Assembly: GCA_028705955.1 (NCBI GenBank)
Contig: JAQWCN010000009.1
Coordinates: forward strand, 1 to 32,063
DNA: 32,063 nt
Reading direction: 5' to 3'
Source of the DNA: Eubacteriaceae bacterium
Lineage (GTDB): Bacteria; Bacillota; Clostridia; Eubacteriales; Eubacteriaceae
Positions 9,069 to 18,158 of the stretch are shown piece by piece (within the stretch, counting starts at the first letter, position 1; every line of letters starts with the position of its first letter). Made by a program: the position numbers and the translations under genes. The notes beneath the pieces were generated by a model that was not told where the DNA came from, did no database searches, and saw nothing but the letters and a program-made list of their open reading frames with translations.

Positions 9069-10301
9069 ATGGAAAAACCGGTTAAGGAATTGTTGGACTG
9101 TGTGAAGCGGGTCAATGCGTGCAGCCCTTTTTACCAGAAAATATTTAAAGATAATGGTGTTGTGGCAGAGGATGTCAAAACGATGGATGATTTTGAAAAT
9201 CTGCCCTTCAGCGAAAAGGATGATCTGCGCAAAGTTTATCCGTTGGGGCTTCAGGCTGTACCAGAAGAAGAAGTCGTCCGGATCCATTCTTCATCCGGGA
9301 CCACCGGGGATCCGGTGATTATCCCTTATACGGCGCAGGATGTGACCGATTGGGCCATTATGTTTGCCCGGGCATACAGCTATGCGGGAATGACCAATAA
9401 AGACCGGATTCAGATTACACCAGGCTACGGATTGTGGACTGCTGGAATTGGTTTTCAAGCCGGGGCGGAACGCTTGGGTGCCATGGTTATCCCCATGGGA
9501 CCAGGAAATACAGCTAAACAAATTAAAATGATGCAGGATTTAAAATCCACAGTTTTGGCCAGCACATCGTCTTATGCGCTGCTTCTGGCGGAAGAAATAA
9601 ACCGTCAGGGGATTCGAGATAAGATCTGTTTAAAGAAGGGCATTATTGGTTCAGAACGTTGGGGCGATAAGATGCGGGCCAGAATTGTAAAAGAATTGGG
9701 AATTGAAATTTATGATATTTACGGTCTGACAGAAGTGTACGGTCCGGGCATTTCCATTGATTGTCACCTGCATTGTGGACTTCATTACTGGAATGATTAT
9801 ATTTATATGGAAATAATTGATCCTCAGACACTTAAACCGGTGCCGGAAGGGGAATACGGGGAAATTGTCATTACAACCTTTAGAAAAGAAGGGGCCCCGC
9901 TTTTGCGGTACCGGACCCATGATATCAGCCGGATTATTCCGGGGCGTTGCCCGTGCGGCTCGCCGTATCCACGCCACGACCGGATTCTGGGCAGGACGGA
10001 CGATATGGTCAAAGTGAAGGCCGTCAACATCTATCCGGGCCAGATCGAAGAGTTACTCAAGGATATTTCGGGGGTCAGTTCAGAATACAATGCATTGGTC
10101 ACCAATAAAGACGGTAAGGATGTTGTTTATTTGCGTTTTGAAGTTGAACCGGGAGCGAGTTTGGAATCGCTTGAAAAGCAGGTCGCTTCGCGATTCAAAT
10201 CGATGATTGGCATTTCAATTATCCCCCAGGCAGGACACATTGGTTCGCTGCCAAGATCAGAAAAGAAATCCGTTCGGATTGTTGACGAACGTTATGAATA
10301 A
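9069..10301 (+). CDS. paaK: Phenylacetate-CoA ligase family protein
   Basis: SSSGTTGDPVIIPYT, YDIYGLTEVYGPG, PLLRYRTHD, GRTDDMVKVKAVNIYPGQIE; RBS aggag before ATG 9069 (the ORF-track start at 9030 is probably too early). Confidence 0.92.
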   Translation: MEKPVKELLDCVKRVNACSPFYQKIFKDNGVVAEDVKTMDDFENLPFSEKDDLRKVYPLGLQAVPEEEVVRIHSSSGTTGDPVIIPYTAQDVTDWAIMFARAYSYAGMTNKDRIQITPGYGLWTAGIGFQAGAERLGAMVIPMGPGNTAKQIKMMQDLKSTVLASTSSYALLLAEEINRQGIRDKICLKKGIIGSERWGDKMRARIVKELGIEIYDIYGLTEVYGPGISIDCHLHCGLHYWNDYIYMEIIDPQTLKPVPEGEYGEIVITTFRKEGAPLLRYRTHDISRIIPGRCPCGSPYPRHDRILGRTDDMVKVKAVNIYPGQIEELLKDISGVSSEYNALVTNKDGKDVVYLRFEVEPGASLESLEKQVASRFKSMIGISIIPQAGHIGSLPRSEKKSVRIVDERYE

Positions 10302-10317
10302 AATAAAGGAGAAATCA

Positions 10318-10506
10318 GTGAAAAAGAAAAACAAGAAACGGTTTAAGGTCGTTTTAGAGGAGCCTGGGTCGGACGGATCCGGCTCAAAAATTCTTGAGGA
10401 TCGGGAGACCGGTGTCGTTTATCTGTATTATTACGGCAATGGGGGCGCAGGGCTGACGGTTCTTTTGGATGATGAAGGAAAGCCGGCAATGGCACCCGAA
10501 AAATAG
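10318..10506 (+). CDS. Small DUF6440-like protein
   Basis: KKRFKVVLEEPGSDGSGSKILEDRETGVVYLYYYGNGGAGLTVLLDDEGKPAM resembles the family pattern; RBS aaaggag and GTG start at 10318 (alternative ATG 10294). Confidence 0.75.
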   Translation: MKKKNKKRFKVVLEEPGSDGSGSKILEDRETGVVYLYYYGNGGAGLTVLLDDEGKPAMAPEK

Positions 10507-10628
10507 AATCATTAATAAATGTTTAAAAGAATTGGGGGATTAAGATGAGCTTAAGCCCGCCGGCGTATTATAAAATCGTAAAGATACCCCCTTTTCTTTT
10601 TACACATGTCTGAAAGAGTGACAATAAG

Positions 10629-10670
10629 AAAGAAGGTCTGAAGTTCTTAAGAGCTTCAGACCTTCTTTTA
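10629..10670. terminator. Bidirectional intrinsic terminator between convergent genes
   Basis: AAAGAAGGTCTGAAG-ttcttaagag-CTTCAGACCTTCTTTTA. Confidence 0.85.
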
Positions 10671-10693
10671 GGCTTGACGACGAAAACTGTCAT

Positions 10694-11704
10694 TTAGAAA
10701 CCTTCCCGCATGTGGGGGATGGTTTCAAAGAAAATGTCAAAATGGGTCATTTTGTGTTTGTCTGTGCAGGGCAGACCGGTTAAATACGACCGGTTACCAT
10801 ACATCAGATGAATGGCATCCCGGGAAAAGGCACAGGGATCAGTGAGCCAGCGGTTTATAATTTGAAAGCGCTGGTTTGTCTGTTCCACGGACAGGTCAAA
10901 AAGATCGGGATAGCTTTCCTGGTGAGGCTGATTGGTACAGGGATCGTGCCAGACGTTGTGGGAGAGATTAAGCACCAGGCGTTCATTCGTAAACATGGGA
11001 TAGAATACCCGGCTGACGGCCATTTCTTCATTTAACAGTTTTTCAATCCGGCGCAGGATATTTTTTTTATAGTCGTCCAGATCAGAAAAATGGAAAGACA
11101 GCCACCGGGTAGACCGGACAGCCCGTTTGACAGCACCTGGCTGCATTTCAATGCCATAAGTGTGACGCATAACATCGGCATAAAAATTGTCCAGAACAGT
11201 CAGCGTGTGTGGCTGGGGACTAAAAAGTTCCCTGAAGTTAAAGGTTGCTGCCAGCTTTTTGTAACGGTACTGAAGAAAAGCCACGTCCAGGAGAACTTCA
11301 TAATATTTATGAAAATAAGAATAAAAATGGGTCACCCACCGGGAACGGTCATAACGGCCGGTCCGGTAAAAGATAAACGGGTGGGATTGGGTATCCAGAC
11401 TGTGGTGGCAGCTAAAACCTGCCAGATAACTTAAAATCAGGGATCGATCCTCAGGATGACCGGCGGCGTATTGAAAACCATTATAGAAAAAACGGTCAAT
11501 ACCCCGGGTATGGATAATGGAGCCTAAAGGGTTGTTGGGCTTATGCGGCGGCAGAGGCATATCGTAATAGAAAAAATCCGGGCCCTGGGTTCCCAGATGA
11601 TACGCATCGGGGTGAAGGGCAATGGCCTGATGTAGCGGCGTATCTGCCGGCAGGTTGTTAAAGGCTTCCTGTCCGCAATAGTAATGATTTAACATATCGG
11701 ACAT
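10694..11704 (-). CDS. Zinc-dependent phospholipase C / alpha-toxin-like family protein
   Basis: MSDMLNHYYCGQEAF...HPDAYHLGTQGPDFFYY...IIHTRGIDRFF...SYLAGFSCHHSLDTQSHPFIFYRTG: His/Asp-rich pattern of zinc-dependent PLC-like proteins. ATG 11704 sits 9 nt from gaaagga; TTG 11713 is an alternative. Confidence 0.8.
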   Translation of the reverse strand: MSDMLNHYYCGQEAFNNLPADTPLHQAIALHPDAYHLGTQGPDFFYYDMPLPPHKPNNPLGSIIHTRGIDRFFYNGFQYAAGHPEDRSLILSYLAGFSCHHSLDTQSHPFIFYRTGRYDRSRWVTHFYSYFHKYYEVLLDVAFLQYRYKKLAATFNFRELFSPQPHTLTVLDNFYADVMRHTYGIEMQPGAVKRAVRSTRWLSFHFSDLDDYKKNILRRIEKLLNEEMAVSRVFYPMFTNERLVLNLSHNVWHDPCTNQPHQESYPDLFDLSVEQTNQRFQIINRWLTDPCAFSRDAIHLMYGNRSYLTGLPCTDKHKMTHFDIFFETIPHMREGF

Positions 11705-11783
11705 CGTGATCAATCCTTTCTTTTGTTCGATTTTACAATGACTCTAGTATAGCATAAAAAAATAAAGAAAACAGGAGGTTAAA

Positions 11784-13247
11784 ATGTATCTTAAAGGAAT
11801 CGCCATTGCCTCTCATCCACCGGTGATTGTGCCGGAAGTTGGACGGGGTGAAGAAGAAAAAGCGTTAAACACAATGCGGGGAATGAAAGCTCTTGCCCTT
11901 AAAGTGGCAGAAGCAAAACCCCGGACCATCGTGTGTATTACACCCCACGGTCCGGTATTTAGGGATGGCGTCTGTGTGCTTTATGAAACACGTCTGTCCG
12001 GGGACCTCTCAGATTTTGGTGCACCGGGAGTCCGCATCGATAAGGCGTGTGATATGGGATTGCTGGATGAACTTCACGATCGTTTCAACGATGAAGGCTG
12101 CCAATCGATTTTTCTCAATCAAAAAACAGCGGCGACGTACGATGTGACCCCTGCGTTGGACCACGGGTGTTTGGTTCCCTTATCGTACATCGAAAAAGAT
12201 CATCCTGATTTTAAGGTGGTTCATATCACGATTGGCATGCTCAGTTTGTACGAACTATACCGGATGGGAAGAATCATCCGGGAGGCCATTGAAGTGAATG
12301 AAAAAGATGCGGTCATTCTGGCCAGTGCGGATTTATCCCATTGTCTGAAAGACGAAGGCCCTTATCATTACAATGCTAAAGGGCCGGTTTTTGACAAGCG
12401 TTTGATTGCCGATCTTAAAGAACAGAATTATTACGATATTCTTACCATGCCGGCAGCTTTGTACGAACCGGCCGGCCAGTGTGGCCTTCGACCGATTGTG
12501 ATGGCTTTGGGGGCTGTGGATAGCATTTGTACAAAATCCCAGGTTTTTTCTTACGAAGGGCCTTTTGGAGTCGGTTATCTTTCCTGTTGGATTACTTACG
12601 ATTTGTCTGAGGAGGATCCGACGCAGGAAGGCTTGCTGATCCGTTTTGAAAAGGACCGGGACACAGAACATCAGAAGCGGCTGGCAACCAGGGATCCAAT
12701 GGTTGCACTGGCAATGGCAACCATTGATACCTGGGTTAAAGAAGGCCGGCATTTGGATCCGGAAGCGTTCCTGGCTGATTTTGAGCCATCACCGGTCCGG
12801 GACAGAATGCTCAGCGAAGCGGCCGGTGTTTTTGTTACGATAGAAAAATCCGGGGAATTGAGGGGGTGTATCGGGACGATCGCTGCTGTAACGCCCAGTA
12901 TTGCCCAGGAAATAAGCCGGAATGCCATCGAAGCCGTGACGTATGATCCCCGTTTTATGCCGGTTGAAAAACCGGAACTCAATCAGCTGTCCGTAACGGT
13001 AAGCATTCTTGGAAAACCGGAAGATGTTAATAACAAGTCTGAACTGGATCCAAAGCGATACGGCGTTATTGCGGAAAAAGGACTGCGCCGGGGATTGCTG
13101 TTGCCGGGCCTGACAGGGATTGACACCGTGGAGGAACAAATTGCCGCAGTCAAACGCAAAGCGGGCATTCCCGAATACGAATCGGATGATGAATTGGGGG
13201 AACGGCTGGTTTTGCAGCGTTTTACAACAGAGATCCACAATGCATAA
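11784..13247 (+). CDS. AmmeMemoRadiSam system protein: fused Memo (B) + AMMECR1 (A) domains
   Basis: N-terminal MYLKGIAIASHPPVIVPEVG...VCITPHGPVF...ASADLSHCL (Memo / class III extradiol dioxygenase-like); C-terminal GVFVTIEKSGELRGCIGTIAAVTPSIAQEISRNAIEAVTYDPRFMPV...GLLLPGLTGIDTVEEQI (AMMECR1). Confidence 0.92.
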   Translation: MYLKGIAIASHPPVIVPEVGRGEEEKALNTMRGMKALALKVAEAKPRTIVCITPHGPVFRDGVCVLYETRLSGDLSDFGAPGVRIDKACDMGLLDELHDRFNDEGCQSIFLNQKTAATYDVTPALDHGCLVPLSYIEKDHPDFKVVHITIGMLSLYELYRMGRIIREAIEVNEKDAVILASADLSHCLKDEGPYHYNAKGPVFDKRLIADLKEQNYYDILTMPAALYEPAGQCGLRPIVMALGAVDSICTKSQVFSYEGPFGVGYLSCWITYDLSEEDPTQEGLLIRFEKDRDTEHQKRLATRDPMVALAMATIDTWVKEGRHLDPEAFLADFEPSPVRDRMLSEAAGVFVTIEKSGELRGCIGTIAAVTPSIAQEISRNAIEAVTYDPRFMPVEKPELNQLSVTVSILGKPEDVNNKSELDPKRYGVIAEKGLRRGLLLPGLTGIDTVEEQIAAVKRKAGIPEYESDDELGERLVLQRFTTEIHNA

Positions 13248-13461
13248 CTAAAAAATGAACACAGACAGACACCATCTATAAGCATGAGGTGCGTTTTTGC
13301 AGGGGAGAGATTCGGAAAACATTCTGGAGATTTACCGGCGGCCAAAATGCAGGATGGTGTTTTTATATTATTCGATGGATTTTAATCTCTTTTTCCCGTA
13401 TAATTTAATTAAAGCTTTTCATTTTGAAACAATGGGTAAAAATGGAAATCGAAAGGAGATT

Positions 13462-15006
13462 ATGATGTTAAAGGATATGATTACGATCCTTTGGGAGCGA
13501 AGCAATTTCTTTGGCGGGCTTTTGTTGGAGCATTTGGAGATATCCCTGATTGTCATTGCGATTGCTGTGATCATCGGTGGCATTACAGGAATTTTGATCA
13601 GTGAGTACGACAGAGCCGCCAGACCGACGCTGGGAGTGATTAATTTCCTTTATACCATTCCGTCGATTTCGATGCTCGGTTTTCTTATCCCTTTTTCTGG
13701 TGTAGGCAACGTGACGGCTGTGATTGCACTCATCATTTATGCACTGTTGCCCATGGTGCGCGCGACACACACGGGCATTAAAAATGTGGACGCCGCTATT
13801 TTGGAGGCTGCAGAGGGAATGGGCAGTACCAAATTTCAAATTTTATATAAGATTAAACTGCCCCTGGCCATGCCGGTCATTATGTCCGGAATCCGCAATA
13901 TGGTGACCATGACCATTGCCCTGGCCGGGATTGCGTCCTTTATTGGGGCTGGCGGCTTGGGGGTTGCCATTTACCGGGGCATTACAACCAATAATGCGGC
14001 GATGACCATGGCGGGCAGTTTGCTGATTGCGCTTCTGGCGCTTGCTTTGGATTTTATTCTCGGATGGGTTGAAAAGCGGATGGCCCGGCGGACCAGTCAC
14101 AAAAAACATTTCAAAAAAGGCCTTTGGATCACCCTTGCTGTGGTGGTGTGTGCGGGAATCGGTGTGCTGGGATTTGTCCAGAGTCAAACCAAAGATACCA
14201 TTCGTATTGCAACCAAACCCATGACGGAGCAGTATATCTTGGGGGAAATGCTGAAAATGCTCATCGAACAAGATACCAATCTCAATGTGGAACTCACAAC
14301 AGGTGTTGGCGGAGGAACAGCAAATATCCAGCCGGCCATGGAAAAAGGGGATTTCGATTTATACCCGGAATACACCGGTACCGGATGGAGCCTGGTGCTC
14401 AAAGAGGGTGGAACCTATACAGAAGATCATTTCGAGGATCTGCAACAGCAGTATAAAGATCAATACAAAATGGAATGGGTGGGGATGTACGGATTTAATA
14501 ATACCTACAGTCTGGCTGTCCGTAAAGAAATTGCAGATCAATACCATCTAAAAACTTTTTCGGATCTTCAACCCGTTGCGGATAAACTCATGTTTGGCGG
14601 AAATTACGATTTCTTCGAGCGGGAAGATGGATACCAATCGTTATGTAAGACGTACAATTTAAAATTTAAAGGAACCATGGATCTGGATATCGGCCTTAAG
14701 TACCAGGCCATCAACGAAGGAAAAATTGACGTAATGAGTATTTACACCACAGACGGTCAGCTCAGTACGGCCAATGTGACGGTGCTGGAAGATGACAAAC
14801 ACCTGTACCCATCTTATATGTGTGGCAATGTGGTGCGTCAGGAAGTTATTAATAAACATCCGCAGCTTTTAAATGTGCTTAAAAAGCTTACAGGGAAAAT
14901 TTCGGATCAGCAAATGGCGCAAATGAATAACCAGGTGGAAACTGAGGGAAAAGAACCCAGGGATGTCGCGGAAAACTTTTTGAAATCCGCGGGATTACTA
15001 AGATAG
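13462..15006 (+). CDS. Osmoprotectant/glycine-betaine ABC transporter, permease fused to substrate-binding domain (OpuCB/CC-type)
   Basis: N-terminal permease LEISLIVIAIAVIIGGITGILIS...; EAAEGMGSTKFQILYKIKLPLAMPVIMSGIRN EAA-like loop; C-terminal IRIATKPMTEQYILGEMLKMLIEQDTNLNVELTTGVGGGTANIQPAMEKGDFDLYPEYTGTGW; RBS aaaggag supports the start near 13462/13465. Confidence 0.92.
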   Translation: MMLKDMITILWERSNFFGGLLLEHLEISLIVIAIAVIIGGITGILISEYDRAARPTLGVINFLYTIPSISMLGFLIPFSGVGNVTAVIALIIYALLPMVRATHTGIKNVDAAILEAAEGMGSTKFQILYKIKLPLAMPVIMSGIRNMVTMTIALAGIASFIGAGGLGVAIYRGITTNNAAMTMAGSLLIALLALALDFILGWVEKRMARRTSHKKHFKKGLWITLAVVVCAGIGVLGFVQSQTKDTIRIATKPMTEQYILGEMLKMLIEQDTNLNVELTTGVGGGTANIQPAMEKGDFDLYPEYTGTGWSLVLKEGGTYTEDHFEDLQQQYKDQYKMEWVGMYGFNNTYSLAVRKEIADQYHLKTFSDLQPVADKLMFGGNYDFFEREDGYQSLCKTYNLKFKGTMDLDIGLKYQAINEGKIDVMSIYTTDGQLSTANVTVLEDDKHLYPSYMCGNVVRQEVINKHPQLLNVLKKLTGKISDQQMAQMNNQVETEGKEPRDVAENFLKSAGLLR

Positions 15007-15015
15007 GGGCGGCAT

Positions 15016-15747
15016 ATGAAAACAGCAATTGAATATGAACATATCAGCAAACAGTATGGGAATCAGGAAATCATTCACGATTTGAATCTGACGGTTCCGG
15101 CCGGGGAATTTGTGACCATTATTGGATCGTCGGGTTGTGGGAAAACGACAATTTTAAAAATGGTTAACGGCCTTGTCATTCCGAGCTCCGGAAGGGTGCT
15201 TGTGGAAGGGGAAGATATAAAAGGAAAAGATCTGATCGCTCTGCGCCGGAATATTGGTTACGCCATTCAGGGAAGCGTGTTGTTTCCCCATATGACGGTG
15301 GAGCAGAACATTGCGTATGTGCCCAATTTACTCAACAAACAAAACAAACAAAAAACCCGGGATGCCGTGAGCAAATGGATGGCGATTACCCGGCTGGAAG
15401 AAACCCTGCGAAGCCGTTATCCCGACGAGCTTTCCGGCGGGCAGAGACAGCGGGTTGGAATCGCCCGGGCCCTGGCCGCGTCTCCGGAGATTTTGCTGAT
15501 GGATGAACCCTTTGGAGCCGTGGATGAAATTACCCGGGATCAGCTTCAGTCGGAAATAAAACGGATTTATGAACAGACCGGCATTACGGTTTTATTCGTG
15601 ACCCATGATATTGGGGAAGCACTGAAACTGGGGACCAGGGTTCTGGTTTTGGCCGACGGAGGAATCGATCAGTACGCTTCCCCGGATCAGATCATCGCCC
15701 AGCCTGCGACAGATTTTATCCGTCAGCTGATTGGGAAGAGAAAATAA
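15016..15747 (+). CDS. Osmoprotectant ABC transporter ATP-binding protein (OpuCA-type)
   Basis: GSSGCGKTT Walker A, LSGGQRQRVGIARALA signature, LLMDEPFGAVDEITR Walker B; immediately downstream of permease-SBP. Confidence 0.93.
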   Translation: MKTAIEYEHISKQYGNQEIIHDLNLTVPAGEFVTIIGSSGCGKTTILKMVNGLVIPSSGRVLVEGEDIKGKDLIALRRNIGYAIQGSVLFPHMTVEQNIAYVPNLLNKQNKQKTRDAVSKWMAITRLEETLRSRYPDELSGGQRQRVGIARALAASPEILLMDEPFGAVDEITRDQLQSEIKRIYEQTGITVLFVTHDIGEALKLGTRVLVLADGGIDQYASPDQIIAQPATDFIRQLIGKRK

Positions 15748-15755
15748 ACATTACA

Positions 15756-15796
15756 AAATCCCCGGATCCAATGCATCCGGGGATTTTTTTAAAACA
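15756..15796 (+). terminator. Intrinsic terminator of osmoprotectant transporter operon
   Basis: aaatccccggatccaatgcatccggggattttttt. Confidence 0.88.
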
Positions 15797-15802
15797 AAAA
15801 CC

Positions 15803-15843
15803 AACAGCATGCTATTGACAATAAACCAATAGCATGCTATACT
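15803..15843 (+). promoter_or_regulatory. marR promoter with two palindromic operator copies
   Basis: TTGACA (15815-15820), 17 bp, TATACT (15838-15843); AGCATGCT palindromes at 15806-15813 and 15831-15838 in aacAGCATGCTatt / aatAGCATGCTata context, abutting the -35 and overlapping the -10. Confidence 0.8.
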
Positions 15844-15868
15844 TATGCCATGATAAGGAGGATATGCG

Positions 15869-16294
15869 ATGCCAAAAATTGATTCATGTGGAGCATTGAT
15901 CAAACAGCTTCACGATACATTGGAAAAAAACGCTAATAATGCCATGCGCCCCCAGGGACTAACCATGGCACAAATAGGAGTTTTGCTGGCGCTTTATGAT
16001 ACACCGGAACATCAAAGACCACTTAAAGAGATCGAAAAGATTTTACGGGTGGCCCAGTCTACAGCAGCTGGAATTGTATCCCGGCTTGAACAAAAAGGAT
16101 TTACAACAGGTTATACGGACAAAAAAGACCGGCGGATAAAAATGGTGAAGATCACAGAGTCTGGAATTGGCTGCTGCAAAGAGGCAAAAAAAAACATGGC
16201 TCAGGCCGAAGCTTCCCTTTTGTCGGGACTGACAGAAGAAGAAAAGAAGACTTTGATCGGTTTATTGATTAAAGTGCGGGATTCACAACAATAA
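15869..16294 (+). CDS. MarR family transcriptional regulator
   Basis: LTMAQIGVLLALYDTPEHQRPLKEIEKILRVAQSTAAGIVSRLEQKGFTTGYTDKKDRRIKMVKIT winged-HTH; RBS aaggagg. Confidence 0.92.
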   Translation: MPKIDSCGALIKQLHDTLEKNANNAMRPQGLTMAQIGVLLALYDTPEHQRPLKEIEKILRVAQSTAAGIVSRLEQKGFTTGYTDKKDRRIKMVKITESGIGCCKEAKKNMAQAEASLLSGLTEEEKKTLIGLLIKVRDSQQ

Positions 16295-16295
16295 C

Positions 16296-16323
16296 TTAAT
16301 GCCCATCGGATGATGGGCATTAA
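16296..16323. repeat. Perfect 12-bp inverted repeat with 4-nt loop just after marR stop
   Basis: TTAATGCCCATC-ggat-GATGGGCATTAA followed by A tract, not T tract. Confidence 0.85.
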
Positions 16324-16334
16324 AAAAGCCTATA

Positions 16335-16366
16335 TTAATCGCATGATATTAATCGCGTGGGATTAA
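16335..16366. promoter_or_regulatory. Two overlapping imperfect palindromes upstream of ABC exporter (candidate MarR operators)
   Basis: TTAATC-GCATGA-TATTAA (16335-16352) and TTAATC-GCGTGG-GATTAA (16349-16366); the first shares AATnGCATGnTAT with the upstream operator. Confidence 0.6.
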
Positions 16367-16394
16367 AAAGAATTGATAAAAAGGAGGAAAGCCA

Positions 16395-18158
16395 TTGATT
16401 ACAATATTCAAAACCTTTAATAAAAAACAATGGGTTTTTGTTTTTGCAAGTTTGTTTTTTATTGTGATTCAGGTTTGGCTGGATTTAAAATTGCCGGATT
16501 ACATGTCAAATGTCACCATTCTGGTGGAAACGGCGGGGAGCAAGATTTCCGACATCCTGGTGCAAGGGGCATTTATGATGCTGTGCGCGCTGGGAAGTAT
16601 GGCTTCATCCATGGTTGTTGGTTACTTTGCCGCTGTGGTAGCGGCGGGTTTGGCCAAAAATTTAAGGGGAATGGTGTACGACAAAACATTATCCTTTAGC
16701 ATGGGTGAAATTGGCCATTTTTCTACAGCGAGTTTGATTAACCGGACGACAAATGACATTACTCAGGTTCAGACATTGGTGTCCATGGGTTTACAGGCGA
16801 TTATTAAGGCGCCGATTCTGGCGGTGTGGGCCATTGTAAAAATTTCCGGAAAAACCTGGCAGTGGTCGACAGCTACAGCTGTGGCTGTTTTTATTCTAAT
16901 TATTATGCTGGGAGCAACATTAATTTTTGCGGTTCCCCGTTTCCGTAAAATTCAGGGGATTACCGATAAATTGAACCGGATCATCCGGGAACATCTCACC
17001 GGGATTCGAGTGGTCCGGGCTTACAATGCGGAAGCCTACCAGGAAGAAAAATTTGCTGAAGCCAACGATGAAGTAACCGATAATAACATGGTGGCCAACC
17101 GGGTGATGGCTATTATGTCACCGGGGATGACATTTATTAATTCAGGGCTGACCCTTGCTGTTTACTGGATTGGTGCCTATCTGATCGAGGCGGCGGGTGT
17201 GGGTGCAAAACTGACATTATTTTCGCAGATGGTCGTGTTTTCCAATTATGCCATGCAAGTGATTATGGCCTTTATGCTTTTAAATATGATTTTTATTCTT
17301 TTACCCCGGGCTCAGGTTTCCGCGGGCAGAATCGCAGAGGTTATCGGGACGGAATGCGGCATCAAGGATCCCGTGACACCGGAGACTCCGGATACCACAG
17401 AAGGAATCGTTGAATTTAAAGATGTATCTTTTATCTATCCGGATGGTGGCGGAGAAGTGCTTAAAAAGATCAGCTTTTGTGCGCAGCCGGGACAAACAGT
17501 AGCCTTTATCGGTGCGACTGGGAGTGGAAAAAGTACCTTGGTTAATTTGATCCCCCGTTTTTACGATGTGACAGAGGGTGAAATTCTGGTAGATGGAGAA
17601 AATGTTAAAGCGTACAGCCAGAAGGAGCTGCACAACCGGATTGGTTATGTGCCTCAGCGGGCGGTGCTTTTTTCCGGAACGGTGGCTTCCAATGTTGCCT
17701 ATGGGGATAATGGCAGGGAGCGAGGCGGTGAAAAAGAGGTTCGCCGGGCGGTAAACATTGCCCAGGGGACAGACTTCGTTGAAAAAATGAATGGAACCTA
17801 TAATGCGGAAATTGCCCAGGGCGGAACCAATGTGTCCGGCGGGCAGAAGCAACGCCTGGCTATTGCCCGGGCAATTGCAAGAGATCCGGAGATTCTGATT
17901 TTCGACGATTCTTTTTCCGCATTGGATTATAAAACAGACCGTGATCTTCGGGATGCGCTGGATAAAGAAACAGCTGAAAAAACCAAATTGATTGTTGCCC
18001 AAAGAATCGGGACGATTCGTAACGCTGACCAGATTATTGTCCTGGATAAAGGGGAAATCGTTGGACACGGCACTCACGATGAACTGATGGAGAGCTGTAC
18101 AACCTATCAGGAAATCGCAATGTCTCAATTGTCAAAGGAGGAATTGTCCAATGGCTGA
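16395..18158 (+). CDS. ABC multidrug exporter half-transporter A (TMD-NBD) with degenerate catalytic residues
   Basis: GATGSGKSTL Walker A, VSGGQKQRLAIARAIA signature, LIFDDSFSALD (Asp in place of the catalytic Glu), IVAQRIGTI (Gln at the switch-His position); RBS aaggagg, TTG start. Confidence 0.93.
   Translation: MITIFKTFNKKQWVFVFASLFFIVIQVWLDLKLPDYMSNVTILVETAGSKISDILVQGAFMMLCALGSMASSMVVGYFAAVVAAGLAKNLRGMVYDKTLSFSMGEIGHFSTASLINRTTNDITQVQTLVSMGLQAIIKAPILAVWAIVKISGKTWQWSTATAVAVFILIIMLGATLIFAVPRFRKIQGITDKLNRIIREHLTGIRVVRAYNAEAYQEEKFAEANDEVTDNNMVANRVMAIMSPGMTFINSGLTLAVYWIGAYLIEAAGVGAKLTLFSQMVVFSNYAMQVIMAFMLLNMIFILLPRAQVSAGRIAEVIGTECGIKDPVTPETPDTTEGIVEFKDVSFIYPDGGGEVLKKISFCAQPGQTVAFIGATGSGKSTLVNLIPRFYDVTEGEILVDGENVKAYSQKELHNRIGYVPQRAVLFSGTVASNVAYGDNGRERGGEKEVRRAVNIAQGTDFVEKMNGTYNAEIAQGGTNVSGGQKQRLAIARAIARDPEILIFDDSFSALDYKTDRDLRDALDKETAEKTKLIVAQRIGTIRNADQIIVLDKGEIVGHGTHDELMESCTTYQEIAMSQLSKEELSNG

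Noticed and set aside
10545-10613. 22-aa ORF MSLSPPAYYKIVKIPPFLFTHV after the DUF6440-like gene
   Set aside because: Only a G-rich stretch upstream as RBS, no recognisable motif, too short to distinguish from chance.
17301-18128. 275-aa minus-strand ORF opposite the ABC exporter half A
   Set aside because: Antisense shadow of well-supported Walker/signature motifs on the plus strand.
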